Positions 9,964 through 19,684 of a stretch of DNA of 58,358 bases are shown piece after piece; the first letter of the stretch is position 1; each line of letters begins with the position of its first letter. The notes under the pieces were generated by a model. It was not told the origin of the DNA and made no database searches. It worked only from the letters and a program-made list of their open reading frames with translations. The stretch is taken from contig JASJAX010000040.1 in the NCBI GenBank assembly GCA_030066755.1, positions 1 to 58,358 on the forward strand, in the 5' to 3' direction. A program made the translations under genes and the position numbers. The DNA comes from Acidimicrobiia bacterium (GTDB lineage: Bacteria > Actinomycetota > Acidimicrobiia > Spongiisociales > UBA5794).

Positions 9964-10290
9964 GTGGAACTCAAGCGATACCGAGATGCCGAGTCGTTCC
10001 AGTTCGGGAACCTGGTGGTTCGCGACATGACGCCGGCGTTGTTCGACGTCGCCACGTTCTCGGAGGTGGAGGTTCCCATCGGCGCCGACAACCCGCCGTA
10101 TGCGGCCGAGTCGAACGACAAGGTCTACATCGGCGTCACGGGCGACATCGAGTTCACGATCGGTGACGAGTCGGTCAGGATCGGCCCCGGGGACATGCTC
10201 GTGATTCACGCCGGCGACGCGTTCCGCTATCACAACGGCGGCTACGCACCCGGCCGTCTGTTTGTGATCCAGGTTCCCAAGGACGACTGA
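9964..10290 (+). CDS. Cupin-domain protein
   Basis: VYIGVTGDIEFTIGDESVRIGPGDMLVIHAGDAFRYHN cupin-like pattern. Confidence 0.75.
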   Translation: MELKRYRDAESFQFGNLVVRDMTPALFDVATFSEVEVPIGADNPPYAAESNDKVYIGVTGDIEFTIGDESVRIGPGDMLVIHAGDAFRYHNGGYAPGRLFVIQVPKDD

Positions 10291-10317
10291 ACGGGCTCGT
10301 CGAGCAATCCGGATTCG

Positions 10318-10986
10318 TCAGCCGGCGGCCGGTACCACGTACCGCCACGTTGCGGTGAAATGAAGGGCCGACGCCGCAACGACGAGCACGTGGAACAGCT
10401 CGTGGTACGAGAACACTCGCGGCCACATCTTGGGCCAGTTGGTCACGAGGATCACCATGCCGATGGTGTAGAGCACGCCGCCTGCAGCGAGGAAGGCGAC
10501 GGCCCCGATCCCGGCTTGGTTGGCGATTGGGATCATGAGAGGGAGCGACAGCCATCCCATCGTGACCATCAATGCGATGGTTCCGTGGTAGCGCTCCTTC
10601 GGGAAGAAGACATACTGCGCAATCCCGACCAACGCGATTCCCCATCCGATGGCGAGCGCACCGACCCGGATCCACCCCTCGAGAAACACGGCAGCGAACG
10701 GTGTGAACGAGGCGGCGATCAGCACGAAGATCATCGAGTGGTCGAGCCGCTGCATCCGCTGCTTCCAGACCTCGCGCCACGGAATGGAGTGGTAGAGCGA
10801 GCTCGTCGTATAGAGCGCAACGAGGCCGAGGCCAAACACCCCGAGAGCGATTCGGCCACCCCAGCTCGAGGCCCGGACGATGAGCACGATGGCGCCGATG
10901 AGGGCGGCGACGGCGGCGGCGCCGTGCAGGAACCCACGGACGGGGTTCTGCATCTTTCCCAGCGTGAGCCGCTCGTGCATTGGCAC
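10318..10986 (-). CDS. Hemolysin III / PAQR-family membrane protein
   Basis: SSLYHSIPW, RLDHSMIFVLIAASFTPF and YHELFHVLVVAASALHF motifs, 7 hydrophobic segments. Confidence 0.85.
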   Translation of the reverse strand: MPMHERLTLGKMQNPVRGFLHGAAAVAALIGAIVLIVRASSWGGRIALGVFGLGLVALYTTSSLYHSIPWREVWKQRMQRLDHSMIFVLIAASFTPFAAVFLEGWIRVGALAIGWGIALVGIAQYVFFPKERYHGTIALMVTMGWLSLPLMIPIANQAGIGAVAFLAAGGVLYTIGMVILVTNWPKMWPRVFSYHELFHVLVVAASALHFTATWRYVVPAAG

Positions 10987-11035
10987 ATCTTGTCATATCT
11001 CGGCAAGTCCCGCCCGGGAGGCGATAATCGGCGCA

Positions 11036-12784
11036 ATGTCGAAGCCATTGCGTATCGCCAACTGCTCGGGCTTCCTGGGAGACCGATTCGATGCCGCCGA
11101 AGAGATGGTCGAAGGTGGTCCGATCGACGTCCTGACCGGGGACTATCTCGCTGAGCTGACCATGGCCATCCTTCTGCGGCAGCGGATGCGTGATCCGGCG
11201 GCCGGGTATGCGACAACCTTTCTCGAGCAGCTCGAGGTCGTTCTGGAACGATGCGTCGACCGGGGTGTCAAGATCGTCGCCAACGCCGGCGGCTTGAATC
11301 CGCAGGGACTTGCGGCGGCCGTAGAAGCCGTTGCCGAGCGCCTCGGGGTCGAGGTTCGAGTCGCCGCCGTCTCTGGAGATGACCTCATGCCGGAACTGAG
11401 TTCCGGCGGCGTCGACCTGCCGCATATCGAGACCGGGCGGCGCCCAAGCGAAGCAGGTCTGCAGCTCGTCACCGCCAATGCCTACCTCGGAGGGTGGGGG
11501 ATCGCGGCGGCGCTTCGTCGCGGCGCCGACATCGTCGTCACCGGCCGAGTGTCGGATGCCTCACTCGTGACCGGTCCCGCCGCCTGGCACCACAACTGGA
11601 AGATCGATGACTGGGACGCACTGGCGGGTGCCGTCGTTGCGGGACATGTGATCGAGTGCGGAGCCCAGGCGACCGGCGGCAACTACAGCTTCTTCTCGGA
11701 GGTCCCGGAGCTCGGGCATCCGGGGTTCCCGATCGCCGAGGTCGCCGGAGACGGGACGTCGGTCATCACGAAACACCCGGGCACCGGCGGCCTTGTTTCG
11801 ATCGGTACCGTGACGGCCCAGCTGCTCTACGAGATCGGCCCGGCGGGGTATCTCAATCCCGACGCCATCGCATGGTTCGACACGATCCGACTCGTCGACG
11901 AAGGCGCGGACCGGGTCCGAATCGAAGGCGTTCGCGGGTCGCGGCCCCCGGCGACGACGAAAGTGTCAGCAGCAGCCCTCGTCGGCTACCGCAACGAAAT
12001 GACGGTCGTGCTTTCTGGGCTCGATATCGAGGCCAAGGCCGAGGCCGTTCTCTCCGCCCTCTGGTCGAGGCTCGGAGGAGTGGACCAGTTCGACGAGGTC
12101 GATGTGCAGCTCATCCGCACCGGGCGCGATGACCCTCAGGCGATCGAGCAGGCGATGACCTTCCTCAAGGTCACGGTCGACGATGCATCGCCGGATCTCG
12201 TCGGTCGGCGTTTTTCCAACGCGATTGTCGAGCTGGCGCTCTCGAGTGTGCCGGGCTTCACCGTCACGACCCCGCCCGGGAAAGGGAGGCCCTTGGTCCG
12301 GTACTGGCCGAGCTCGACACCCCAGCGTGCTGCCCTCGTCGAGATAGCCGGCGAGCGGACGACGGTCGACGCGATCGAGGATTCAGGCGACCCCAATCCG
12401 CCTCACGAGGGCGGCGCAGTCGTGCCGGCGGAATACCCGGAAGGTCCCGAGATTGCCGTTCCGCTCGGACGTCTCGTCGGCGCGAGGTCGGGCGACAAAG
12501 GGGGTCACGCAAATCTGGGGATGTGGGCCCGTACGGACGCGACCTTCGCCTGGCTCCAGTCGTTCATGACCGAGGCCCGCCTGCACGAGCTTCTTCCTGA
12601 CACGGCATCGCACGAGATCGATCGTGTCGTGCTTCCGAACCTGAGAGCGATCAACTTCGTGATCCGTGGATTCCTCGGCGAGGGCGTTGCCTCGTCGGCG
12701 AAGTGGGACCCTCAGGCAAAGACGCTCGGCGAGTACGTCCGCGCGAAGACGGTGATGGCGCCGGAGTCGCTGCTCGCAGTCTGA
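11036..12784 (+). CDS. DUF1446 / acyclic terpene utilization AtuA-family protein
   Basis: MSKPLRIANCSGFLGDR...GGPIDVLTGDYLAELTMAIL, IVANAGGLNP, ARSGDKGGHANLG motifs. Confidence 0.8.
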   Translation: MSKPLRIANCSGFLGDRFDAAEEMVEGGPIDVLTGDYLAELTMAILLRQRMRDPAAGYATTFLEQLEVVLERCVDRGVKIVANAGGLNPQGLAAAVEAVAERLGVEVRVAAVSGDDLMPELSSGGVDLPHIETGRRPSEAGLQLVTANAYLGGWGIAAALRRGADIVVTGRVSDASLVTGPAAWHHNWKIDDWDALAGAVVAGHVIECGAQATGGNYSFFSEVPELGHPGFPIAEVAGDGTSVITKHPGTGGLVSIGTVTAQLLYEIGPAGYLNPDAIAWFDTIRLVDEGADRVRIEGVRGSRPPATTKVSAAALVGYRNEMTVVLSGLDIEAKAEAVLSALWSRLGGVDQFDEVDVQLIRTGRDDPQAIEQAMTFLKVTVDDASPDLVGRRFSNAIVELALSSVPGFTVTTPPGKGRPLVRYWPSSTPQRAALVEIAGERTTVDAIEDSGDPNPPHEGGAVVPAEYPEGPEIAVPLGRLVGARSGDKGGHANLGMWARTDATFAWLQSFMTEARLHELLPDTASHEIDRVVLPNLRAINFVIRGFLGEGVASSAKWDPQAKTLGEYVRAKTVMAPESLLAV

Positions 12785-12808
12785 CTGCGGCGCCTGCGGC
12801 GGTCGACC

Positions 12809-13198
12809 TCACCCGCCTCGACCGATGCCCGCCTTCTTGAGGACCGTCGCCGGGACCCCGACCTCGCGCCAGGCGGCATACGAAATGCCCTTGCGGGCGG
12901 AATACGGTCCGGCGTTGGCGATGAAACCCGCCTCCAGCGCTTCGATGTCCGCGGCGGATTCGGCGTTGTGGAGGGCCGCCTGAGCGTCGAGTTTTGCCTG
13001 ATGGAGATCGACACGCTTCAAAGGATCGTTCTCGTTGGCCAGCTTCTCGTCGATTCGAGCGATCCTGGCCCGGATCGAGTCGGGGGTCACCGGACGGCCG
13101 GGACGGCGGCTCCCCAATGCCTCGAGATACTGCTTGATCGCCCGGGACTGTCGGCGGCCCTCGGCAAGAGCATCCTTGTGGGCTTGGGACATCGCCAT
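12809..13198 (-). CDS. Conserved hypothetical protein (basic, helical)
   Basis: ORF with internal start MAMSQAHKDALAEGRRQSRAIKQYLEAL; no clear family recognised. Confidence 0.6.
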   Translation of the reverse strand: MAMSQAHKDALAEGRRQSRAIKQYLEALGSRRPGRPVTPDSIRARIARIDEKLANENDPLKRVDLHQAKLDAQAALHNAESAADIEALEAGFIANAGPYSARKGISYAAWREVGVPATVLKKAGIGRGG

Positions 13199-13367
13199 CG
13201 CGACCTCTTTCTCGATATCGCCTCGACCGTGCGGCCCCATTCTCGCGGTTTCTCCGGCTCGATGAGACATCCATGGATCCATTACTCGGCCGCCTCACTC
13301 GCTCATGTGCTGGCCTACGTCTGAAGGATCGGGCAGATATCCGAGTGGCGAATAGCATGGGGAAGGC

Positions 13368-14153
13368 ATGGGTGTGAGTCGAGAAGCCATCAAGCGGCCG
13401 CTCTATGAGGTCTATCAACGGCGCCTGCTGCACAAGCTGCAAGCGGACCGCTTGCCGCGCCATATCGGTGTGATCCACGATGGACATCGCCGCTATGCGC
13501 GCGCCGAAGGGCTGCCCGACTATGCATCGAGCTACCGGGCGGGGATGCGGAAGTTCGAGGAGTTCCTCTCCTGGGCGGAGGAGTTGGGGATACCGGCGGT
13601 CACGTGCTGGCTGCTGTCGACCGAGAACCTCAAACGACCCCCGGAAGAGCTCGAGCCGTACTACGACGTCCTGATCGAACTCTTCGATCGGATTCCTGCG
13701 GCCGTCGAAGGGCATGATGTGAAGGTGCGGTTCATCGGGAGCCTCGACCTGTTGCCGGGGCGCCTCGTTGAAGCGGCCAAACGGCTCGAGGAAGCATGCG
13801 GCTCGGGGAGCCGGCGTCTGACCATTGCGTTGGCCTACGGCGGCCGCCAAGAGATCGTCGATGCGACTCGTGATCTTGTGGCAAAACTCGCGACGGAAGG
13901 ACTCTCGGGCGAGGAGATCGCAGGCCGGATCGACGCCGACGCCCTCGCGCGGCATCTCTACACCGCAGACCTGCCGGATCCCGATCTCGTGGTGCGCACG
14001 AGCGGCGAAGCGAGACTCTCCGGCTTCCTCCTGTGGCAGGCGGCGTATGCGGAGTACGCCTTCGTGGATGTGTATTGGCCGGCATTCCGCCGAGTCGATT
14101 TCCTGCGGGCGATGCGCGACTTCACCCTGCGGGACCGCAGGTACGGACGGTGA
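13368..14153 (+). CDS. Cis-prenyltransferase (UppS / Z-isoprenyl diphosphate synthase family)
   Basis: LPRHIGVIHDGHRRYARAEG, TCWLLSTENLKRP, DLVVRTSGEARLSGFLLWQAAYAEYAFVDVYWPAF. Confidence 0.85.
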   Translation: MGVSREAIKRPLYEVYQRRLLHKLQADRLPRHIGVIHDGHRRYARAEGLPDYASSYRAGMRKFEEFLSWAEELGIPAVTCWLLSTENLKRPPEELEPYYDVLIELFDRIPAAVEGHDVKVRFIGSLDLLPGRLVEAAKRLEEACGSGSRRLTIALAYGGRQEIVDATRDLVAKLATEGLSGEEIAGRIDADALARHLYTADLPDPDLVVRTSGEARLSGFLLWQAAYAEYAFVDVYWPAFRRVDFLRAMRDFTLRDRRYGR

Positions 14154-14833
14154 AACACCCACCGGACGCCGACGAGTCCGTCGGGCAACCCGGCGATGCA
14201 GCTGCACGAGCCTTCGAAGCGATGCGCAAGGAGCGTCGCGGAGGACAGCAGCAACCGTCACTGTGGGCCGGCCTTTCGATTGTCCTCATCCTCGTGGGGG
14301 CCATCGTGGCCTTTGCCGTTGTCTCGAATCGTACGATCAACGTTCCGCAGCCCAACTACGTGCTGGACGAACCGGAGCTGACCGCCGACGACGCCGACGG
14401 GCTCGAGACTCCCGACGACCTCGGCCAAGTCCCTGAACTCGCGCCGCTGGTCGCGTGGCCGGCGGGAGACGAGCCACTGCAGTTCGACGGCAACGTCACC
14501 GCCGTGTGGTTCCAGCGAGCGGGCACGTGCACGTCGTGCTGGATGAACAGCCGTTACTGGGAGCAGCTCTACGTTCGGTATCGGCCGGCCGGGCTCCAGG
14601 TACTCAGCGTGGTCGATCTCGATCCGGAATCACTGCGGTCGGATCAAGCCATCTGGTTCGCAGCGGCCGATCCCGGCGGTACCGCTGCGGACACCTATGT
14701 CCAAGACGGCGACGTGCCCGACAATTACGTCATCGTTGTCGACCGGTCCGGACACCTCCGCTACGCAGCACCCGGCAAGCCCGCCTACGACCCGATCGAG
14801 GAGATCGTGGCGCGGCTCCTTTGGGGCGAGTGA
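14150..14833 (+). CDS. Membrane-anchored thioredoxin-like protein
   Basis: GTG start overlapping previous stop; TM segment then VTAVWFQRAGTCTSCWMNSRYWEQLY (CxxC) and thioredoxin-like C-terminal VIVVDRSGHLRYAAPG. Confidence 0.65.
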   Translation: MKHPPDADESVGQPGDAAARAFEAMRKERRGGQQQPSLWAGLSIVLILVGAIVAFAVVSNRTINVPQPNYVLDEPELTADDADGLETPDDLGQVPELAPLVAWPAGDEPLQFDGNVTAVWFQRAGTCTSCWMNSRYWEQLYVRYRPAGLQVLSVVDLDPESLRSDQAIWFAAADPGGTAADTYVQDGDVPDNYVIVVDRSGHLRYAAPGKPAYDPIEEIVARLLWGE

Positions 14834-14875
14834 CGGGCTTGGGCTTGAGCGGGCCGGTGGCCGCGTCGTGCCCGG

Positions 14876-16075
14876 TCAGGCCTCGATGGGGGCGGTCGAT
14901 GACGGCAATGGCGCTGGGGACAGTGGCAGGCTGAGTCGGAAGGTCGTGAATCCTTCGTCGCGGATGGCCATGAGATCCCCTCCCATGAGGCGGGCAAGCT
15001 CGCGCGACACCGTCAGGCCGAGGCCGATCGATCCGGTTGCGAGATTCGTCCGTTTCGCCCGCCCGTAGGGGGCGAAGATGGCCTCAGCATCATCGAGGTC
15101 GAAACCACCGCCGTCGTCGGACACCTCGACGTGGCCATGGCCGTCGGCGCTCAACGTGCGCACCGAGATGTGGTTGCCGCCGTGTCGGATCGCATTTGTC
15201 AGCAGGTTCCGAACGATCTGCCGTAGCCGAAGCGGATCTGCGTCGACCTGGATTGGGCCGAGCACAGACTCGATGGACTTCTCATCGGTTCGATCGGCTC
15301 TGCCCTGGGAACTGATGACGGATTCGACCTCCCGTTGCAGATCGGTTGCCGAGACCATCAGCGTCACCTGACCGGCGTCGACTCTCGCTGCGACGAGCAG
15401 ATCCTCAACGATGTCGACGGCCTCGTAGGCCTGGCTTCGAATGAGACCAACGATCTCGGCGTCCTGGCCCTCATCACTGAGCAATTCGGCAAACCCGAGC
15501 AAGCCCGTCAGCGGGTTGCGCAGCTCGTGGCTGACCGAGGCGACGAATCGATCGCGGGCGGCGTACTGCTCCTCGTACGCAGTCCGCAGCTGGTGGAGGA
15601 GTACCCCGCCGAGAACGAAGGCGATGGTCACCGCAACGGTCGAAGTGATGACGACGTCCGAGTCGGCTTGTGCTTCCTGCAACGTGAGCGCAGTCAGTAC
15701 GACGGCGGTGACGCCGAGCGATCCCCCGATCACCAACTGCCCTCTCCGGCTGATTGCGATCGCGGCCAATCCCAGGATGGGCACCAACACACTGGCGGTG
15801 TTGAGATCCATGAGCGTATCTCTGCCCGAATAGCGCAGGAACGCAAGGATGGCGGTTCCGGCGCCAGCCGTCACGATGATCCAGTCGGCCGACCACCGCT
15901 TGGTGATGATCTGGAATCCGGCGATGGCTGAGATTGTGAAGTAGATCTCCGTTCCGGGCGCCATGGACAGCTCCCCGGCAGCGGCTTCGACGACCAAGTC
16001 GACCAGGAACACCGTGGGGATCGCGGTGGCCATCAGGAAGAGGACCAGTCTGTGGGCACGGTCGATGACGGACAT
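14876..16075 (-). CDS. Membrane sensor histidine kinase
   Basis: Multiple TM segments then FVASVSHELRNPLTGLLGFAELL (H-box), NLLTNAIRHGG (N-box), GSIGLGLTVSRELA (G-box). Confidence 0.9.
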   Translation of the reverse strand: MSVIDRAHRLVLFLMATAIPTVFLVDLVVEAAAGELSMAPGTEIYFTISAIAGFQIITKRWSADWIIVTAGAGTAILAFLRYSGRDTLMDLNTASVLVPILGLAAIAISRRGQLVIGGSLGVTAVVLTALTLQEAQADSDVVITSTVAVTIAFVLGGVLLHQLRTAYEEQYAARDRFVASVSHELRNPLTGLLGFAELLSDEGQDAEIVGLIRSQAYEAVDIVEDLLVAARVDAGQVTLMVSATDLQREVESVISSQGRADRTDEKSIESVLGPIQVDADPLRLRQIVRNLLTNAIRHGGNHISVRTLSADGHGHVEVSDDGGGFDLDDAEAIFAPYGRAKRTNLATGSIGLGLTVSRELARLMGGDLMAIRDEGFTTFRLSLPLSPAPLPSSTAPIEA

Positions 16076-16157
16076 GGTGGGCGTTTCGTTGTGGGCGCAA
16101 CCACCTGTCGACCCGATGGGGAAGGAGTAAACGACTCCGAGCCAGCGGCTCGGCTCC

Positions 16158-16844
16158 CTACCTCGTACGCAGCTCCTCCGGCATGTGCTCCTGATCGTTG
16201 AAGGAACGGAGGCTGAACACGTTCGCGCCGGCAATGGCAACGGACTTGATGCGGGCCAGGGAGCAATGGCCGAGGACGAATCGTTCCCACTCCCACGGTG
16301 CCGGAATGACGTCGAGCAGCCAACCGAGTGCGACGGAGTTGGTGCCGGCATGTGCGACGACGGCGATGCGTGCCTCCGCGTCGGACGCGGTCCAGAGGTG
16401 CATATGGCCGGCGTCCTTGGGGTGCACGCCGCGTTCGCCGAGCTCGGTGGTCAGCGTTGTGACGATTCGCTCGTGGAAGTCACCGAAGCTCTCGCCTCCC
16501 TCGAGGCCGGCCCACCACTCTTCGGCGGGGCGTTTACGGGCTTCGCGGAACAACCGCTCTACCTCTTCGCCGGGGCGACCGTCCCAGTCGGGCATCTTGA
16601 TCTCGAGTAGGCCGTCGAGCGTGACCGGGTTGAGACCGGCAGCTTTGGCGATGGGCGCTGCCGTCTCCTGCGAGCGCACGGCCGGAGAGACGAGGATTTC
16701 GGTGATCGGGGGATCGAGGGCGGCCAAGCGCTGAGCCGTGAGTTCGGCCTGCCGTCGGCCGCGTTCGGAGAGGTGGGGATCCGCATGGTTGATCCCATCG
16801 ACGATCCATGCCGGTTCGCCGTGACGAACGAAGTACAAATCCAT
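16158..16844 (-). CDS. Histidine phosphatase family protein
   Basis: MDLYFVRHGEP, SPAVRSQETAAPIA, VVAHAGTNSVAL. Confidence 0.85.
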   Translation of the reverse strand: MDLYFVRHGEPAWIVDGINHADPHLSERGRRQAELTAQRLAALDPPITEILVSPAVRSQETAAPIAKAAGLNPVTLDGLLEIKMPDWDGRPGEEVERLFREARKRPAEEWWAGLEGGESFGDFHERIVTTLTTELGERGVHPKDAGHMHLWTASDAEARIAVVAHAGTNSVALGWLLDVIPAPWEWERFVLGHCSLARIKSVAIAGANVFSLRSFNDQEHMPEELRTR

Positions 16845-16861
16845 GCGAGCAGGCTACGGGT

Positions 16862-18286
16862 TCACGGTATCGACAACTCCGACTCGCACTTCTTGGTCAG
16901 ATCGGTGCCCGGTCCGCCGTCACAGGTGTCGGCTCCGGTTCCACCCCGGAGGTCGTCGTCTCCATCGCCCCCGTACAGCACGTCGTCGTCCGGCCCTCCC
17001 TTGAGAATGTCAGGCCCACGATCGCCGTGCGCCTCATCGTCTCCCGGTCCTCCACTTGCGATGTCGGCGCCGGCCTTGCCGCGCATCATGTCGTTGCCAG
17101 ACCCGCCACGCAGGGTGTCGTTGCCCCCACTTCCGGTGAGCTCGTCGTCACCGTCACCTCCGAGCAGCTTGTCGTTGCCGAGCCCTCCGATCAGCTGATC
17201 GTTGCCGGCGCTGCCACAGATCACGTCGTTCCCGTCACCGCCGTCGAGGACGTCGTCGCCCCCTCGACCGATCATGACATCGCGTCCGCTGGTCCCGGTG
17301 TACACATCGGCACCCTTGGTGCCGACCCACGTCGCCGGCTGACCGTTGCAGCGGGCGAAGTCCCAGGTCTGGATGTGATCGCCACCCTGGTTGCTGACCA
17401 GGATTGCGCCGTTGTCGCCAACAGCGACACCGCTAACGAGGTCGAGGGCCGGTCCCCCGCCGGAGTTGTCCAGGTACCAGAGCAAGCGACCGGCAGTCGA
17501 GTAGACGTGGACTCGATCATTGAACGAGTCGGCGACGAACAGCCGTCCGGCATCCACTGCGAGTCCGGAGATCACGTTGAAGTCGCCCGGTGAGCCCCCG
17601 GGTCCGTCGCCAATCGAGCGGAGGAACTGTCCGTTTGCGCTGAAGACCTCGACTCGGTGGGACTCGTCCCCGACGTAGATCTCGTTGTCGGCGCCGACGG
17701 CGACTGCCTGCGGAGAGAAGAAGCCGGATCCGGGGGTACCGGCGTCCACGATCGCATCGATGAACGTACCCGATGAGTCGAAGATCTGGATCCGGTGATT
17801 GTCGCGATCGGCCACGATGATGCGATCGTCGCCGTCAACGGCGACGTCGGTCGGGGAGTCGAGTTCCCCGTTGCCGCTTCCGGGGCTGCCGAAGGCGGAG
17901 ACGAACGTTCCGTTCGATCGGAAGATCTGAACCCGATCGTTGTAGAAGTCGGCGACGATGATTCGCCCTGCACTATCGACGGCAAGGCCAACCGGGTAGT
18001 TGAGCTCGCCCTGCCCGCTGCCCAGCGAGCCGAATGCGAACAGGAAGTCACCGGTTGGGTCGAATACGGAGATGCGGCTGTTGCCGGTGTCGCCGACGTA
18101 GAGCCGATCGTCGCCGGCTGCGATCGCCGTCGGGATCAGGAGCTGGCCCGGTCCACCACCAGCCGAGCCAATGCTGAAGCGATAGCTCGGGGGAAGTACC
18201 CGAGAAGCGGCTTCTCCGCTGCCGACTGGAACCACGGCAGCCCACAGGACACCAAGAACGAGGGACACCACCAGCCTGCGAGACAC
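16862..18286 (-). CDS. Secreted NHL-repeat beta-propeller protein with C-terminal RTX-type nonapeptide repeats
   Basis: N-terminal signal-like segment; repeated NHL units (AVDSAGRIIVADFYNDRVQIF...); about 14 consecutive GGxGxDxLx nonapeptides. Confidence 0.85.
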   Translation of the reverse strand: MSRRLVVSLVLGVLWAAVVPVGSGEAASRVLPPSYRFSIGSAGGGPGQLLIPTAIAAGDDRLYVGDTGNSRISVFDPTGDFLFAFGSLGSGQGELNYPVGLAVDSAGRIIVADFYNDRVQIFRSNGTFVSAFGSPGSGNGELDSPTDVAVDGDDRIIVADRDNHRIQIFDSSGTFIDAIVDAGTPGSGFFSPQAVAVGADNEIYVGDESHRVEVFSANGQFLRSIGDGPGGSPGDFNVISGLAVDAGRLFVADSFNDRVHVYSTAGRLLWYLDNSGGGPALDLVSGVAVGDNGAILVSNQGGDHIQTWDFARCNGQPATWVGTKGADVYTGTSGRDVMIGRGGDDVLDGGDGNDVICGSAGNDQLIGGLGNDKLLGGDGDDELTGSGGNDTLRGGSGNDMMRGKAGADIASGGPGDDEAHGDRGPDILKGGPDDDVLYGGDGDDDLRGGTGADTCDGGPGTDLTKKCESELSIP

Positions 18287-18374
18287 GATTCCTCCTCAGT
18301 GGACCTGGCTGCCGACGCCAGGCTAGGGGCATCGCCTGGACTTCGGTTCGTCGACCAACGCGCGCCGGACGAAC

Positions 18375-18400
18375 GAAAGGCCGCCGAGTGGCGGCCTTTC
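18375..18400 (+). terminator. Hairpin GAAAGGCCGCC-GAGT-GGCGGCCTTTC in pyrE leader (candidate attenuator/terminator)
   Basis: Perfect 11-bp stem, 4-nt loop, T-containing 3' arm (CCTTTCATT), located between divergent genes. Confidence 0.55.
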
Positions 18401-18482
18401 ATTCGGGCTTAGACGGGAGGTAGGAAGGCATCCTGTCTGAGAGAGGTATCGTCGTCCTGAACGGATTCCTTGAGGACTTTCT

Positions 18483-19034
18483 GTGGTTTTTTCTACACCT
18501 TCCAGATCCTCCCTGATCGACCATCTGCGCACGTATGCATTGCGTACCGATGGGCCGTTCACCCTGGCATCCGGAGCCGTCTCGTCGTGGTACCTGGACG
18601 GCCGGCAGACCACGTTTGACGGGGACGGCGCCCGTCGGGTCGCCGCGGCGGTACTCGAGTTGCTCGACTCGCAGGTCACGGCTGTCGGTGGCATGACGAT
18701 GGGAGCCGATCCGATCGCCATCGCAACGGCGGCGTGCTCCGACCGACCACTCAAAGCATTCTCGATCCGCAAAGCCGCCAAAGACCACGGGACCGGCGGA
18801 CGGTTGGTCGGCCCGGTGACGACCGACGATCGGGTGTGCGTGGTCGAGGACACCATGACGACCGGCGGCTCGACGGTCGCCGCGATCGAAGTACTCCGAG
18901 CCGAGAGAATCGACGTCGTACAAGTCATCACCATGGTCGACCGCAGTGGAGGGGCGGCTGAGGCAGCGATGTCGGCCATCGGTCTCGACCTCGTTGCGCT
19001 GGTCACACCCGACGACCTCGGGGTCGCCCTGTGA
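18483..19034 (+). CDS. pyrE: Orotate phosphoribosyltransferase
   Basis: GPFTLASGAVSSWYLDGRQT and PRPP loop VCVVEDTMTTGGSTVAAIEVLRAE. Confidence 0.9.
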   Translation: MVFSTPSRSSLIDHLRTYALRTDGPFTLASGAVSSWYLDGRQTTFDGDGARRVAAAVLELLDSQVTAVGGMTMGADPIAIATAACSDRPLKAFSIRKAAKDHGTGGRLVGPVTTDDRVCVVEDTMTTGGSTVAAIEVLRAERIDVVQVITMVDRSGGAAEAAMSAIGLDLVALVTPDDLGVAL

Positions 19035-19684
19035 CCCGGTACCGCGTCGCGAAGGCGCCCACCCGCCAGCTGCTACTCGGACTCGCCGGCGTGCTCCTGC
19101 TGCTCGCAGCCATGGACATCCTGTGGCTGCACAAGGTCTCGTCGGAGCCGCTCGAGGACGATGCGGGCAAGATCACGACTCGCGGCGAGGCGTGGCGCCG
19201 AACCGACCTGATCTGGGGAACCCTCTTCGTCGTCACCGGAGGCGGGCTGTTCGCCGCTGCGGTCGCCGGCCTCGCCTCGGGGAAGCCTGTTGCAGAGATC
19301 ACGGACGATGGCATGGCATTGCGGGTTGCCGGTCCCCAGAAGATGGTGGTGTTTCGTTGGGACGATCTCGTCGACGTCCGTCCCGGACTCGTCGAAGGTG
19401 ACGGCGTTCGGCCACGGCGCGTGTTGATCGTCGAAGTCGATGATCCAACCCGCTACCCGTTCGACGTCTGGGGAGCCGACTGGGTCGACGGCGTCCTCTA
19501 CGTCGATGCCGATTCGTGGGCCGAACCGCCGGAGGAGCTGGCACTCCGTATGGAGCTCGAGCTCGAGCAATGGCGGAGGCGAGCCCAGGAGGAAGCCGCG
19601 TCCGAGCAGCTCGCCGCCGACAGCAGTGGTCCCGAAGTCCCCGACGAACCCAAGTCCGGCGACCCTGGGCCCGGCTACCTGTGA
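19031..19684 (+). CDS. Two-TM membrane protein with cytosolic PH-like/charged C-terminus
   Basis: ATGA-type overlap with pyrE; two hydrophobic segments followed by beta-rich and charged region. Confidence 0.6.
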   Translation: MTRYRVAKAPTRQLLLGLAGVLLLLAAMDILWLHKVSSEPLEDDAGKITTRGEAWRRTDLIWGTLFVVTGGGLFAAAVAGLASGKPVAEITDDGMALRVAGPQKMVVFRWDDLVDVRPGLVEGDGVRPRRVLIVEVDDPTRYPFDVWGADWVDGVLYVDADSWAEPPEELALRMELELEQWRRRAQEEAASEQLAADSSGPEVPDEPKSGDPGPGYL

